In this document: one piece after another, positions 17,286 through 26,063 of the stretch | Layout: each line of letters begins with the position of its first letter | Position numbering within the stretch: position 1 is the first letter of the stretch | From: Bdellovibrionales bacterium | GTDB lineage: Bacteria > Bdellovibrionota > Bdellovibrionia > Bdellovibrionales > JAMPXM01 | NCBI GenBank assembly: GCA_016713885.1 | Contig: JADJOF010000004.1 | Span: 62,001-126,000, forward strand | Reading direction: 5' to 3' | DNA: 64,000 nucleotides | Notes under the pieces: model-generated | Told to the model about the DNA's origin: nothing | The model's input: only the letters and a program-made list of their open reading frames with translations | Database searches by the model: none | Position numbers and translations under genes: made by a program

Positions 17286-17804
17286 ATGGCATCTGAAATT
17301 TCCGTTCAAAATATCAATCATAGAATTTTTTTGATTCGTGGAATTCGAGTGATGCTCGATTCAGATATCGCCAAACTCTATGGCGTGGAAACCGGCGCAC
17401 TCAATCGCGCCGTGCATCGAAACAAAATTAGGTTTCCGGCGGATTTCATGTTTCAGCTGACCGAAGAGGAGTCTTTGAGATGCCAAATTGGCATCTCAAA
17501 TGGCCAAACAGGTCGGGGTGGTCGTCGATACCAGCCGATGGTATTTACGGAACAAGGTGTCTCGATGCTTTCAAGTGTCCTTCGTAGCGAAAAGGCCGCC
17601 CTTGTGAATATCGAAATCATGAGGGCATTTGTGAGTTTGAGAGAGTTTTTGCTGACGAATCAAGAACTAGCACGGAAATTAAGTGAACTTGAGAAGCGAT
17701 ACGACCCTCGATTTCGCGAAGTTTTCGATGCAATCCGAATCCTCATGACTCCACCCGTCGAGAAGCGACGAAAAATTGGGATTCGCTCTGACCAAGATGA
17801 CTGA
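17286..17804 (+). CDS. ORF6N-domain (KilA-N-like) DNA-binding protein
   Basis: This is a 172-residue protein whose first 90 residues form an ORF6N domain: HRIFLIRGIRVMLDSDIAKLYGVETGALNRAVHRN, FPADFMFQLTEEE, then VFTEQGVSMLSSVLRS and MRAFVSLREFL, followed by a coiled C-terminal helix. ORF6N proteins are widespread on phages and mobile elements and are taken as DNA-binding antirepressor-like factors. No phage or insertion-sequence genes are next to it here, so it is an orphan, possibly left from a former element. It ends 1 bp before the stop of the convergent TPM-type gene. Confidence 0.8.
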   Translation: MASEISVQNINHRIFLIRGIRVMLDSDIAKLYGVETGALNRAVHRNKIRFPADFMFQLTEEESLRCQIGISNGQTGRGGRRYQPMVFTEQGVSMLSSVLRSEKAALVNIEIMRAFVSLREFLLTNQELARKLSELEKRYDPRFREVFDAIRILMTPPVEKRRKIGIRSDQDD

Positions 17805-18569
17805 CTATTCTAAAACCCGCACGCGATTTGAGAGCTCATCTTTATTCTCGGTACGCGCCGGCGCCACCGATGCCAAGTGCTCACCCAGCATTCGAATCGC
17901 ATCAGTAAACGCGTCGACCATATGTCCACGTTTCATCTGCTCGAGCATCTTGGATAGAACCTCATCGACGACCTTCTGTGATTCCTCATTCCAGTCGCGG
18001 CCATCACTTCCCGCGAATGCGCTATCTGCGAGAATCACGGCCCGGCGCTCAAAAAGTGAAACGAAAATAAGAACACCCGTTCTTCGCTGAGTTCGACGAA
18101 GATCGGACTTTGCCAATTCAAATTCAGCGCGATGAATCACTTCACCCGCAAGATCGGCGACGGGAAACAGCCAACGCTCAAACCATTCAACCTGAACAAG
18201 AAGCCCCGCAATCCCGCGCGAAAGCGCAAACACCATAAGTGCGAGAAGCAGCTCAATGAGTAGCGCTAAGGCACTCGCCACCGCCGGATCAGGCCAAAGA
18301 TCAAATCGCGCAAAGACCCAGTCGCGCACAGCCTCAACAACAGCTGATCCACTGAACGCAATCGCGCCACCAAGAACCAAAGAGATCAGAGCAAAGGTAA
18401 ACCAAAATGCAAGTCGCCGCCCCATCGTCACCGACGTCGACCGCCGAACAATCATCGGCACGATTTCAGCGTCGGTCGTATGCTCAACCTCCGAAACCGC
18501 CTTTTCGATCGCTTCAATATCACTCGAACTCAGATGTCGATTCAGCCATGAAGGTTGCTTCACTACCAT
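17805..18569 (-). CDS. TPM-domain membrane protein, second copy
   Basis: This 254-residue protein starts MVVKQPSWLNRHL; the ATG at 18569 overlaps the TAG of the upstream gene (ATGGTAG), a sign of translational coupling. Residues 15-45 (IEAIEKAVSEVEHTTDAEIVPMIVRRS) match the start of a TPM/DUF477 domain, then two or three hydrophobic segments (about 52-130) interrupt it before the LRRTQRRTGVLIFVSLFERRAVILAD continuation. TPM proteins commonly occur with LemA, as they do here. Function is unclear; roles in envelope quality control have been proposed for the family. Confidence 0.75.
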   Translation of the reverse strand: MVVKQPSWLNRHLSSSDIEAIEKAVSEVEHTTDAEIVPMIVRRSTSVTMGRRLAFWFTFALISLVLGGAIAFSGSAVVEAVRDWVFARFDLWPDPAVASALALLIELLLALMVFALSRGIAGLLVQVEWFERWLFPVADLAGEVIHRAEFELAKSDLRRTQRRTGVLIFVSLFERRAVILADSAFAGSDGRDWNEESQKVVDEVLSKMLEQMKRGHMVDAFTDAIRMLGEHLASVAPARTENKDELSNRVRVLE

Positions 18570-19309
18570 CCTCCCGACGAGCCGCCGCCCGAGAATCCGC
18601 CGCCACCGCCGCCGAAGCCGCCACCAAAACCACCCGACGAACCACCGCCTCCGAAACCGCCAAAGCCACCACCGCCCCAGCTGCCTGAGCGAATATGGGA
18701 AACTCCGCGACGACGCGAAAACGCAGCCAGTATAAACCACGCGACAATCACGATCAGAACGACAAAGGGATTGAGCTGAACGGAGCGGCTGCGGCGAGCA
18801 GTCACGACATTCTCACCATCAAGTGCTGTTGGAGCCACTTTCGAAACTACCGCCAACACGCCCTGAGCAATGCCATCGCTGGTTCGGCCCTGCCGAAAAT
18901 AGGGCGCCATCACCCGCTCAATAATCTCGCGGCTTTCAAGATCCGTAAGATCGCCCTCGAGTCCCTGGCCCACTTCGATACGAATCTTTCGCTCGGCCTT
19001 CGCAATCATGACCAACACGCCGCGGTCCGTCTTTTTATCACCAAGCTTCCAAACTTCGACTGTCCGTATAGACGCATCTTCGATCGGATCGCCATCAAGC
19101 GACTCGACAGTCAGCACACCGATCTGCACTCCTGATTTCTCATCGACCTTCAGAAGGAGTCGACGCAGCTTCTCAGCCGTTCCGTCGTCTAGCATTTGCG
19201 CTTGATCGTGCACGGGAGACGTTGCAAGCAGCGAAGCCTCTGGGGGAGTAAACCCCCACGCCACCACGCTCACCATCATCGATAAAACAGCCGCGAAAAA
19301 ACGCGTCAC
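18563..19309 (-). CDS. Secreted/membrane TPM-domain protein with Gly-rich tail
   Basis: The 248-residue product begins with a signal peptide (MTRFFAAVLSMMVSVVAWGF) and has a full TPM/DUF477 domain (about 30-155: VHDQAQMLDDGTAEKL, SGVQIGVLTVESLDGD, RGVLVMIAKAERKIRIEVGQG and QGVLAVVS). A transmembrane helix (about 180-197) is followed by a 50-residue tail almost wholly of Gly, Ser and Phe. This is the YgcG-type architecture, with the domain outside the cell and a cytoplasmic glycine-rich tail. It is flanked by LemA (9 nt upstream) and the second TPM gene, the standard LemA-TPM operon. Confidence 0.85.
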   Translation of the reverse strand: MTRFFAAVLSMMVSVVAWGFTPPEASLLATSPVHDQAQMLDDGTAEKLRRLLLKVDEKSGVQIGVLTVESLDGDPIEDASIRTVEVWKLGDKKTDRGVLVMIAKAERKIRIEVGQGLEGDLTDLESREIIERVMAPYFRQGRTSDGIAQGVLAVVSKVAPTALDGENVVTARRSRSVQLNPFVVLIVIVAWFILAAFSRRRGVSHIRSGSWGGGGFGGFGGGGSSGGFGGGFGGGGGGFSGGGSSGGW

Positions 19310-19318
19310 GGAACTCCT

Positions 19319-19915
19319 TTAAAACTTAACGGCAGGAGCTTTCTTCTCTTCCTCTGTCACCTCACCGCCAAATTGTGGCATCGGCTGATGATGAAAGAAG
19401 AATGAGTTGGTGATGCTCGTCGGAAACACCGTCACCAGATTATTGAACTCTTGGATCGATTCAATGTAACGACGGCGCGCAATCGTGATTCGATTTTCAG
19501 TGCCCTCAAGTTCAACCTGAAGTGCTTTGAAGTTCTCATTCGACTTTAGATCCGGATAGTTTTCCGTCACCATCATCAAACGTCCCAGGGCTTGCGAGAG
19601 CTGTCCTTGTGCTTTGCTAAACTCGGCCAGTTTCTCAGCCGACATTTTCGTCGGATCGATATTCACCGACGTTGCCTTGGCACGCGCCTCAGTCACCGCC
19701 TGCAGCGTAGTCGACTCTTGCTTGGCGTAGCCCTTCACCGTTTCAACGATATTCGGAATCAAATCCGCGCGACGCTTATACTGGTTCATGACTTCAGCCA
19801 TGCTCGCATCGACCGCATTCTTCGATTGCGGAATCGACTGAATGCCGCATCCCGACAGAGTCAGTGTCAGCACCGAAAGCCCCATCAACATCCCGATTCG
19901 ATTGATCATTCTCAT
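19319..19915 (-). CDS. lemA: LemA-family lipoprotein
   Basis: This 198-residue protein has a lipobox (LTLTLSGC) after a hydrophobic N-terminus, so it is probably lipidated and exposed on the membrane. The LemA helical bundle follows: DASMAEVMNQYKRRADLIPNIVETVKGY with the family's YKRRADLIPN motif, then ESLKSNENF-like LKSNENFKALQVELEGTENRI and RRYIESIQEFN. The start at 19915 gives a clean signal; AAGGAAA lies upstream. LemA is first of a three-gene operon with the two TPM genes. The molecular role is not settled. Confidence 0.87.
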   Translation of the reverse strand: MRMINRIGMLMGLSVLTLTLSGCGIQSIPQSKNAVDASMAEVMNQYKRRADLIPNIVETVKGYAKQESTTLQAVTEARAKATSVNIDPTKMSAEKLAEFSKAQGQLSQALGRLMMVTENYPDLKSNENFKALQVELEGTENRITIARRRYIESIQEFNNLVTVFPTSITNSFFFHHQPMPQFGGEVTEEEKKAPAVKF

Positions 19916-19991
19916 CTCTATTTTCCTTTCAAAAGGCCGCACCCCAACGAGGGTTGCACCGGCCTACGATCTTCCACTATACAATCTGGTC

Positions 19992-20399
19992 ATGGTTACC
20001 ATGAATGCAATCTATCAAGGCGAAAAACACGTTCACCTCACCCACGGCCCATCGCGCTCTGTTCTAGAGACCGACGCGCCAAAAGACAACAACGGTCGAG
20101 GCGAAAGCTTCTCGCCAACCGACCTTGTGGCCTCTGGGCTCGCCGCGTGTGCCATGACCGTGATGGCTATCAGAGCAGAGAAGCTCGGGATCGAACTCAA
20201 AGGCATGAGCGCGAGCGTCAACAAGGAGATGGCGGAAAACCCGCGCCGCATCGCGCGCCTTCCGCTTACGATTCAAATGCCCGCAGGCCTTGCCACAACA
20301 CCCGCGATTCGCGAAGAGCTCGAAGGCGTCGGGCGCGGCTGCCCCGTCGCGCAAAGCCTGTCGCCTGCGATCGAAGTTCCGATGAAATTTATTTGGTAG
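19992..20399 (+). CDS. OsmC-family peroxiredoxin-like protein
   Basis: This 135-residue OsmC/Ohr-fold protein carries the two conserved cysteines, in GLAACAMTVMA and GRGCPVAQSL, that reduce organic hydroperoxides, with the family PTDLVASGLA segment. It belongs to the OsmC rather than the Ohr branch by the GESFSPTDLVA spacing. Either ATG, at 19992 or 20001, could be used. It is divergent from lemA, with 76 bp between starts. Confidence 0.85.
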   Translation: MVTMNAIYQGEKHVHLTHGPSRSVLETDAPKDNNGRGESFSPTDLVASGLAACAMTVMAIRAEKLGIELKGMSASVNKEMAENPRRIARLPLTIQMPAGLATTPAIREELEGVGRGCPVAQSLSPAIEVPMKFIW

Positions 20400-20418
20400 C
20401 ACCAGCAATAGTAAAATC

Positions 20419-21315
20419 TCAAAACTCGTTCTTAAGCCCCTCAGTCTCCGGTGGCTTTTCGCGACTATCGGTCCAAAGCTCGGGCTTCCCTAAAACCTTC
20501 ACCGCCTGTGGTGCGGTGAACTCGGGATCTGCTTTGGCCAAAGTCGAAACGACGCGGATCTGATTTTTGATCTGCTCCTGCATCGGAATCACAACAAGCT
20601 CATTCGCTCGCTTTTCTTTCTCGCTTTTTAGACTTTCATCGCTGCGATCTTTAACCAAACCTCGAAGCGACTCCGACGGCTCAACGGAAACTTGATTTCC
20701 GCCAGCAACAAGCGCTGCTCGCTTGCTGCCAACCTGCCTCACCATCACCGCACCCTCGACAGTTGCCTGATCGGTGATCGCGGTATTGGGATCATACGAA
20801 GTGTAAAAGTCCGTGCCGCGAACACCGGCCACGGCCGTCGCCGTTTTAATCCGAAACGTTTCGGTACTCGCACCATCGCGCGAGTTCGAAGCGCCCGTCT
20901 TGACCGATGCCTCGGCACTCGCGGCGCTCACTCCTTGAACCGGTGAGGCCTTCTTCACCAGCGCACGAAGCTTTCCATAGCTCAATGCCAGCAAACTCAC
21001 CTGTGGGGGGGCCGAAACTTGTTTGGATTTTAACGTCTTCGCAATCTCGACGCGCGTGTCAGCTCCCATCACGATCCGCACATCACCGAGAAGAACTTTC
21101 GCCGACGAGTCTTTGCCGGTCAAAATCACATCGTCGCACTGAACCGGCTCCAGATCGCGCTTCACGACAAACCCGTTCCGCACCTGATCATCGCCATCAC
21201 GGCTACGCAGAATCTCAACCACACCCTTCATGCCACCAACCGAACCACAGGTTTCAGATGCCATGGCAGGACTGAACCCGCCAAAAACAATCAACCAAAC
21301 GACGACCTTCACCAT
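20419..21315 (-). CDS. Secreted FecR-domain protein
   Basis: This is a 298-residue protein with a signal peptide (VVVWLIVFGGFSPAMA), followed by a FecR-type beta domain (about 25-185): the FVVKRDLEPVQCDDVILTG segment, KVLLGDVRIVMGADTRV and TATAVAGVRGTDF, the last being the most conserved FecR signature. The C-terminal third is charged and helical. In iron-linked FecR the domain senses a signal across the membrane, but here there is no sigma factor or receptor nearby, so it is of the secreted stand-alone type common in deltaproteobacteria. The ATG at 21315 has GGGGGAG 6 nt upstream. It overlaps the GT9 gene end by 7 nt. Confidence 0.8.
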   Translation of the reverse strand: MVKVVVWLIVFGGFSPAMASETCGSVGGMKGVVEILRSRDGDDQVRNGFVVKRDLEPVQCDDVILTGKDSSAKVLLGDVRIVMGADTRVEIAKTLKSKQVSAPPQVSLLALSYGKLRALVKKASPVQGVSAASAEASVKTGASNSRDGASTETFRIKTATAVAGVRGTDFYTSYDPNTAITDQATVEGAVMVRQVGSKRAALVAGGNQVSVEPSESLRGLVKDRSDESLKSEKEKRANELVVIPMQEQIKNQIRVVSTLAKADPEFTAPQAVKVLGKPELWTDSREKPPETEGLKNEF

Positions 21316-22433
21316 TTCTGACTCCCCCACTCACTCGCCTGTGTACTCACATCGAGACTCAAGAGCGACTCCCGTACCTCGCGAACCTCAATCGACTCAT
21401 AAGCGCGCTGCTCACGAATAAACATATCTTCGATTTCTCGCGGTTCAACCCCACGAACGATTTTGTCCTTTGGACCAAGCGGGCCCCAAATTTCTGGAGT
21501 CGCTCGCCCCATCAACGTCACAACAGGTGTTTGAACAGCGGCCGCTATAAACTGAACCGAGCTTGTGTTGGTCAAAAGCCAGCGGGCTCCAGCGACCACC
21601 TGAAAAAGATCGCCGATTGAACGTGGCTGTACAATCCGAAACTCTCGCTCGCGCGGTCCACCCGTTGCAACTTCGCGCAACCAATCCGTTTCTTGAGGCG
21701 AACCGAGAACCAAAATTTCGGCATGCACATTCGACTCAAGCCCTAAAATCAATTCTCTAAATCGAGAACTTGGCCACGCCTTCTCTCGACGACTCGAGGT
21801 GGGATTCACCAACACATAGGCACCCACAGTGGCGCCGGCAACGGCGGTCGCAACAACCTGCTTCAAGCGCAGGGGTGCAGGAAGCCCTTTCGCCTGCCAA
21901 CGCTTCACACGCGGACTCAAAGCAAGCGCCTCTGAGAGCGAAAGCCCCTTGCTCTTAACTCTGCCCTCCGCTTCATCCATCACGAGGAGTGGCACATCTC
22001 GCTCGTGAATGAGCGGATCTTTGCCATTGTGCCGGGCACGACAGTTATAGATAAAACCGGCGAGGCCCTTGGCGCTTCCCCAACGTTCCGCAACTCCAGC
22101 AAAAAAAGCCGGGAACCCCTGCCGAGGAGAATCAACGCGAGTATTGAAAACGATGCGACAGTCCTGGTACTGCGTCTTCAGCGTCGAGCGGCCGACCTCG
22201 GCCCACTTCCCATCATGAATTTCAAATACCCGAACGTCGTCAGCCCGTTTCTCAATCACCGCAATACGATCGACCTGCGGAAAAAATCCAGGTTCAATAA
22301 TTTGAGTCCACAGTGCCGACCCAACAACCGTCAGCTTCGAGTCCGGCCACTTCTCAAGAGTCTCGACAAGACTGGCAAGGCCTACCAGTAAATCGCCCAA
22401 TGCTCCGACCCGAACCCAAGCCACGCGGTGCAC
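21309..22433 (-). CDS. Glycosyltransferase family 9 (heptosyltransferase-like)
   Basis: This 374-residue protein is of the ADP-heptose:LPS heptosyltransferase type. The N-terminal VRVGALGDLLVGLASLVETL matches the family's IRLSALGDVVMTLP-like start, and the C-terminal VLVNPTSSRREKAWPSSRFRELI, TNTSSVQFIAAAVQTPVVTLMGRATPEIWGP matches the donor-sugar site. It therefore probably builds lipopolysaccharide core or a related glycan. I use the GTG at 22433 because GGGAGG is 4-5 nt upstream. The following FecR gene overlaps its end. It lies next to further sugar genes on the opposite strand. Confidence 0.82.
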   Translation of the reverse strand: MHRVAWVRVGALGDLLVGLASLVETLEKWPDSKLTVVGSALWTQIIEPGFFPQVDRIAVIEKRADDVRVFEIHDGKWAEVGRSTLKTQYQDCRIVFNTRVDSPRQGFPAFFAGVAERWGSAKGLAGFIYNCRARHNGKDPLIHERDVPLLVMDEAEGRVKSKGLSLSEALALSPRVKRWQAKGLPAPLRLKQVVATAVAGATVGAYVLVNPTSSRREKAWPSSRFRELILGLESNVHAEILVLGSPQETDWLREVATGGPREREFRIVQPRSIGDLFQVVAGARWLLTNTSSVQFIAAAVQTPVVTLMGRATPEIWGPLGPKDKIVRGVEPREIEDMFIREQRAYESIEVREVRESLLSLDVSTQASEWGSQKW

Positions 22434-22488
22434 AAAACCTCCCGACACTCGCCACTAAAGGCGATATTGAACAACAAAGAGGGCCACA

Positions 22489-23649
22489 ATGTCAGAGAAA
22501 ATTCCGTTCACCTCACCCAGCGTCTCTGATCTTGAAAAGCGCTACCTTCTCGAAGCACTCGAGTCACGCCATCTTTCCGGAGATGGTGCCTTCACCAAAC
22601 GCTGCCACCTTTGGCTCAAAGACCATCTCAAAACCCCACACGCACTCTTGACGCACTCTTGCACTGCCGCACTTGAGATGGCAGCCCTCCTTCTCAACCT
22701 CCAGCCCGGCGACGAAGTCATCATGCCTTCATTCACTTTCGTCTCAACAGCAAACGCAGTCGCTCTTCGCGGCGCCATCCCTGTCTTTGTCGATGTTCGA
22801 CCCGACACTCTGAATATCGACGAAAATAAAATCGCAGCTGCAATCACATCCAAAACCAAAGCGATCTTCGTCGTCCACTACGCCGGTGTCGCCGCCGAGA
22901 TGGACACGATAGTAAAAGTCGCGGGCAGCATTCCCATCGTTGAAGATGCGGCCCAAGCTCTGCTCTCAAAATACAAAGGATTCCCGCTCGGCTCGATCGG
23001 CGATATCGGCTGTATTAGCTTTCACGAAACAAAAAATATCGTCTCCGGAGAAGGCGGCGCACTCCTCACCCGCAACGACAAGTTCGGACAACGAGCCGAG
23101 ATCATTCGCGAGAAGGGCACAAACCGCAGCCAATTTTTTCGAGGCCAAGTGGACAAATACACCTGGGTCGACATTGGCTCAAGCTACCTTCCAAGCGATA
23201 TTCTCGCAGCCCTCCTCCTTGCTCAACTCGAACGCGCGCAAGCGATCACGGCCGCTCGCCTCGAAATCTGGCAGAGCTACTTCAATGCCCTCAAGCCGCT
23301 TGCCTCACTCGGCATTACACTTCCGACAATTCCGCCTGAGTGCGAGCACAACGCTCACATCTTCTATCTGCTCACGCGCTCGCTTGAGGAACGAACTGAA
23401 CTCACCACGTATCTCAAAGAAGTCGGTATTCAGGCGCCGTTTCACTACGTCCCCCTGCACTCAAGTCCCGGAGGCAAACGCTTTGGGCGCGCTGCAGACG
23501 CGATGACCGTAACCAACGACATCTCCGACCGGCTGATTCGCCTCCCGCTCTTTGCTGATCTCGCTTCACATGAACGAGTAATCAACCGTGTCCTTGAATT
23601 TTACCGCACCGGAAGTACAGAGAACTCTTCCCAGGCCCGAAGCACATGA
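22489..23649 (+). CDS. PLP-dependent sugar aminotransferase, WecE/RffA type
   Basis: This is a 386-residue DegT/DnrJ/EryC1-family enzyme. PLP-site features are SFTFVSTANAV, EDAAQ and the Schiff-base Lys in SFHETKNIVSGEGGAL. The continuation REKGTNRSQFFRGQVDKYTWVDIGSSYLPS is nearly diagnostic of TDP-4-keto-6-deoxyglucose transaminase (WecE/RffA), which makes TDP-4-amino-4,6-dideoxygalactose for surface glycans. The stop overlaps the ATG of the GT4 gene (ATGA), a tight coupling that suggests that transferase uses the product. A good start has AGAGGG 8 nt upstream. Confidence 0.88.
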   Translation: MSEKIPFTSPSVSDLEKRYLLEALESRHLSGDGAFTKRCHLWLKDHLKTPHALLTHSCTAALEMAALLLNLQPGDEVIMPSFTFVSTANAVALRGAIPVFVDVRPDTLNIDENKIAAAITSKTKAIFVVHYAGVAAEMDTIVKVAGSIPIVEDAAQALLSKYKGFPLGSIGDIGCISFHETKNIVSGEGGALLTRNDKFGQRAEIIREKGTNRSQFFRGQVDKYTWVDIGSSYLPSDILAALLLAQLERAQAITAARLEIWQSYFNALKPLASLGITLPTIPPECEHNAHIFYLLTRSLEERTELTTYLKEVGIQAPFHYVPLHSSPGGKRFGRAADAMTVTNDISDRLIRLPLFADLASHERVINRVLEFYRTGSTENSSQARST

Positions 23650-24740
23650 GAATTCTCCACGTCTACACAAGCCCAAGCTTCTCAGGCGCCGAGGCCTACT
23701 CCGTCGATCTCGCTCGCCTACAAAGCCAAACACACGACGTGACCTACTTCGCCAAAGCTGCCTCACCGCTCGCCCAGCATGTCAAAAGCACGACATCGCT
23801 CAGACTCACGACTACTCCTCCTGATTTTTCCAATTTCGATGTGATTGTGCTGCACTCAACACAAGAGTTGAAAAGCCAATGGATCAGAATTTTAAAATCG
23901 CGATTCGCGACAAACCGACCGAAGATCGTCGTCTACACGCACATCTGGATCAGTCACCCAAAAAACGATCCACTGCACGCCGTCATCTACTCGCTCGTCG
24001 ACGAGATCTGGTGTTCATCCCAAGGCTCAAAAGCGACGCTCGAGCGCCTCATCCCAATATCGGGACAGAAGATTCACGTCATCCGCTACGGCCGCGAGAT
24101 CGAAGAACTGAAGGCCAGCTTCCCGAGCCGAGAAGAGGCCAGAAGCAAACTCGGCGTCCCACAGGACGCTCTGGTGATTGGCACGCTCGGACGCATCGAT
24201 AAGGGCAAAGGCTCAGTCGAGCTCTTGGAGGCTGTCACCGACCTCATGCAGACCCGTCCGGACCTTCATCTTTTGATGATCGGTCCACCGACAAGCTCTG
24301 ACCCAAAAGCGATTGCTCTTGATCAGAAACTTTCCGAGACCGTGGAGTCGCTCAACCCCTCGTTAAAAAAACGAATCACAAAAATCGGCCGCCTCGAAAA
24401 CGGATCCCGCTATCTGCGCGCATTCGATCTCTTTATCCTTGCAACATACAAAGAAAACTTCGCACTGACTCTCCTCGAAGCTCAGCTCGCCGGAGTTCCC
24501 AGCCTCGCCACCAATAGCGGCGGCTCGCCTGACCTTGTCCAGCCGCTCGCGACCGGTTGGCTGTTTCTTCCCGGCTCAACCGACTCTCTCAGGCAAACGC
24601 TACTACAAGCACTTTCTGAACAAGATCGGTGGTCGACGTTCGCTAGCCAGGCAAAAACTCGCGTTGAAGCGGAGTTCAGTTTTCCTTCGGTGCTTCGCTC
24701 GATCGACGATCGAATGGGCGATCTTCTCGCGCACCGCTAG
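23646..24740 (+). CDS. Glycosyltransferase family 4
   Basis: This 364-residue GT-B glycosyltransferase starts with an acceptor-binding half (MRILHVYTSPSFSGAEAYSVDLA). The donor half has IGTLGRIDKGKGSVELLEAV, HLLMIGPPTS and the retaining-enzyme E-x7-E signature in ENFALTLLEAQLAGVPSLATNSGGSPDLV. It is translationally coupled to the aminotransferase, so transfer of the 4-amino sugar made by that enzyme is plausible but inferred. Its end runs convergently over the last 65 bp of the HTTM gene. Confidence 0.88.
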   Translation: MRILHVYTSPSFSGAEAYSVDLARLQSQTHDVTYFAKAASPLAQHVKSTTSLRLTTTPPDFSNFDVIVLHSTQELKSQWIRILKSRFATNRPKIVVYTHIWISHPKNDPLHAVIYSLVDEIWCSSQGSKATLERLIPISGQKIHVIRYGREIEELKASFPSREEARSKLGVPQDALVIGTLGRIDKGKGSVELLEAVTDLMQTRPDLHLLMIGPPTSSDPKAIALDQKLSETVESLNPSLKKRITKIGRLENGSRYLRAFDLFILATYKENFALTLLEAQLAGVPSLATNSGGSPDLVQPLATGWLFLPGSTDSLRQTLLQALSEQDRWSTFASQAKTRVEAEFSFPSVLRSIDDRMGDLLAHR

Positions 24741-25627
24741 CCCGTCGCCTCCAAAATGCAATGGCAAATAGGCCTAGCTCTAAAGCGTAGATCAAATACG
24801 ACCAGCCAAAATACTTCATCCAATGAAGTTTCATAAAGAACATCCAAAAGATCTGTAACGCGAAAAAGGTCCCGACATAAAATGCCGTTAGCCGTGGCAC
24901 AAAAAATACAATCAAGCACGTCAGCTCAAGAATCACCATTGCCACACTCGCGAAAAAGCAGAGCCACCACGACGACGCAAACGAGAACGCAAGCGGTAGA
25001 TCTAACGACAGGTGTCGATCCAAAAGATGGTACTGAAGCGTATAGCCGTTCATCCACTCAAGACCACCGCGCACTTTTGCGACTCCACCAGCAAAATAGG
25101 CAAAAACCAAATTGAACTTCAAAAGCTCAACGGGCCATCTAGGCCCACATATCAATGCGATCGGTCGACCGATCCATGAAAACAAATTCCACCGATTCAC
25201 ACCTGGCGCCACGGCCAGAATCAAAAGGTTCTGCCAAACAATCGCGTGATTCCATGCCGTATAGGTGTTCTCCCGCGCCGCGGTCGCAGCCCACCGCAAT
25301 ACCGACGACATAGCCAAAAAGCACAACTGACACGAAAAGCGGCAACCGTCCCAAAATGCCCAACGCCGACAAAAGAAGTGCCGCCACCAGCGAGAGAGCC
25401 AGCATCTGATAAACACCCGCACTCACCGCCGGCAGATGGAAGAACTCAAACATCTCAAGCTTGGCACAAAACCCTGATGCCTGCTTCTCCCCAAAAAACT
25501 CACGATCAAGAAACACTTCGCAAGCCACAGCCGAACAAAAGATCGCGCGAAACCACCCCAGGAGTTCACTTTCGACAGGGCGAAAGAGCTCGTCCCAAAC
25601 TTTCCGCAGCCGGAGCACTAGCATCAT
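24676..25627 (-). CDS. HTTM-domain membrane protein, frameshifted
   Basis: This polytopic membrane protein resembles the HTTM / vitamin-K-dependent gamma-carboxylase-like family: SELLGWFRAIFCSAVACE at the start, a LLLSALGILGRLPLFVSVVLFGY segment, then NTYTAWNHAIVWQNLLILAV, WPVELLKFNLVFAYFAGGVAKV and LEWMNGYTLQYHLL. The two halves are in different frames; the shift lies near 25265-25290, where one extra base (GGCGCGGGAGAAC region) separates FGYVVGIAVGC from RENTYTAWNH. Read together they give about 317 residues. The start overlaps the stop of the small upstream gene by 4 nt, so it was translationally coupled. No carboxylase activity is shown. Confidence 0.7.
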
Positions 25628-26046
25628 TCAAGCCCCGCAGTCGGCACATCAAAGAGCGGCCGATCCTCGACCTGAAAACCCTCCGCGGTGCGAGTCAGCG
25701 TTCTCTCAACAACTTTGACCCTCCGATAGTGCCGCTTCAACTCAGCCGAATTGCTTTTAAGATGCTCAACTACGAGTTCGCGAGCCCGGCCAACATCCCC
25801 TTGCGTAAGATTGGTTCGAATTTTGAAATCAGCGTGACCAAAGTTGGACGTCATTCCGCGATGCAGCCACTCTTCCGTTCCGTCAAACTTCACTCCTAAC
25901 AGGCGAAACGATTCGATCTTTTCAAAACGGCGATGCACGATCGAAAACATTGGATAGTCGGTTAACGGCCAATAACGAAATGAGAACAGCGCAACCGCCA
26001 GTTGCAGCACCAAATAGGCGCCGACAAAAAACGCGACCCCATGCAC
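25624..26046 (-). CDS. Small protein with N-terminal membrane helix, coupled to HTTM gene
   Basis: I do not recognise a named family. The 140-residue product has one hydrophobic helix (residues 3-24, AFFVGAYLVLQLAVALFSFRYW), followed by a soluble mixed alpha/beta domain with WPLTDYPMFS, GVKFDGTEEWLHRGM and a basic helix LKSNSAELKRHYRRVKVVERTL. It sits 17 nt after the aminotransferase stop and overlaps the HTTM gene by 4 nt (ATGATG). Such small helix-plus-domain proteins often accompany HTTM proteins, so a two-component membrane system is possible. Confidence 0.6.
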   Translation of the reverse strand: MHGVAFFVGAYLVLQLAVALFSFRYWPLTDYPMFSIVHRRFEKIESFRLLGVKFDGTEEWLHRGMTSNFGHADFKIRTNLTQGDVGRARELVVEHLKSNSAELKRHYRRVKVVERTLTRTAEGFQVEDRPLFDVPTAGLE

Positions 26047-26063
26047 TCCCTCAACTCTTCGTC

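Noticed and set aside
18563..18740. Gly-rich repeat region as a DNA repeat or CRISPR
   Set aside because: It is the low-complexity glycine tail of the TPM protein, with no fixed-length repeat and spacer pattern.
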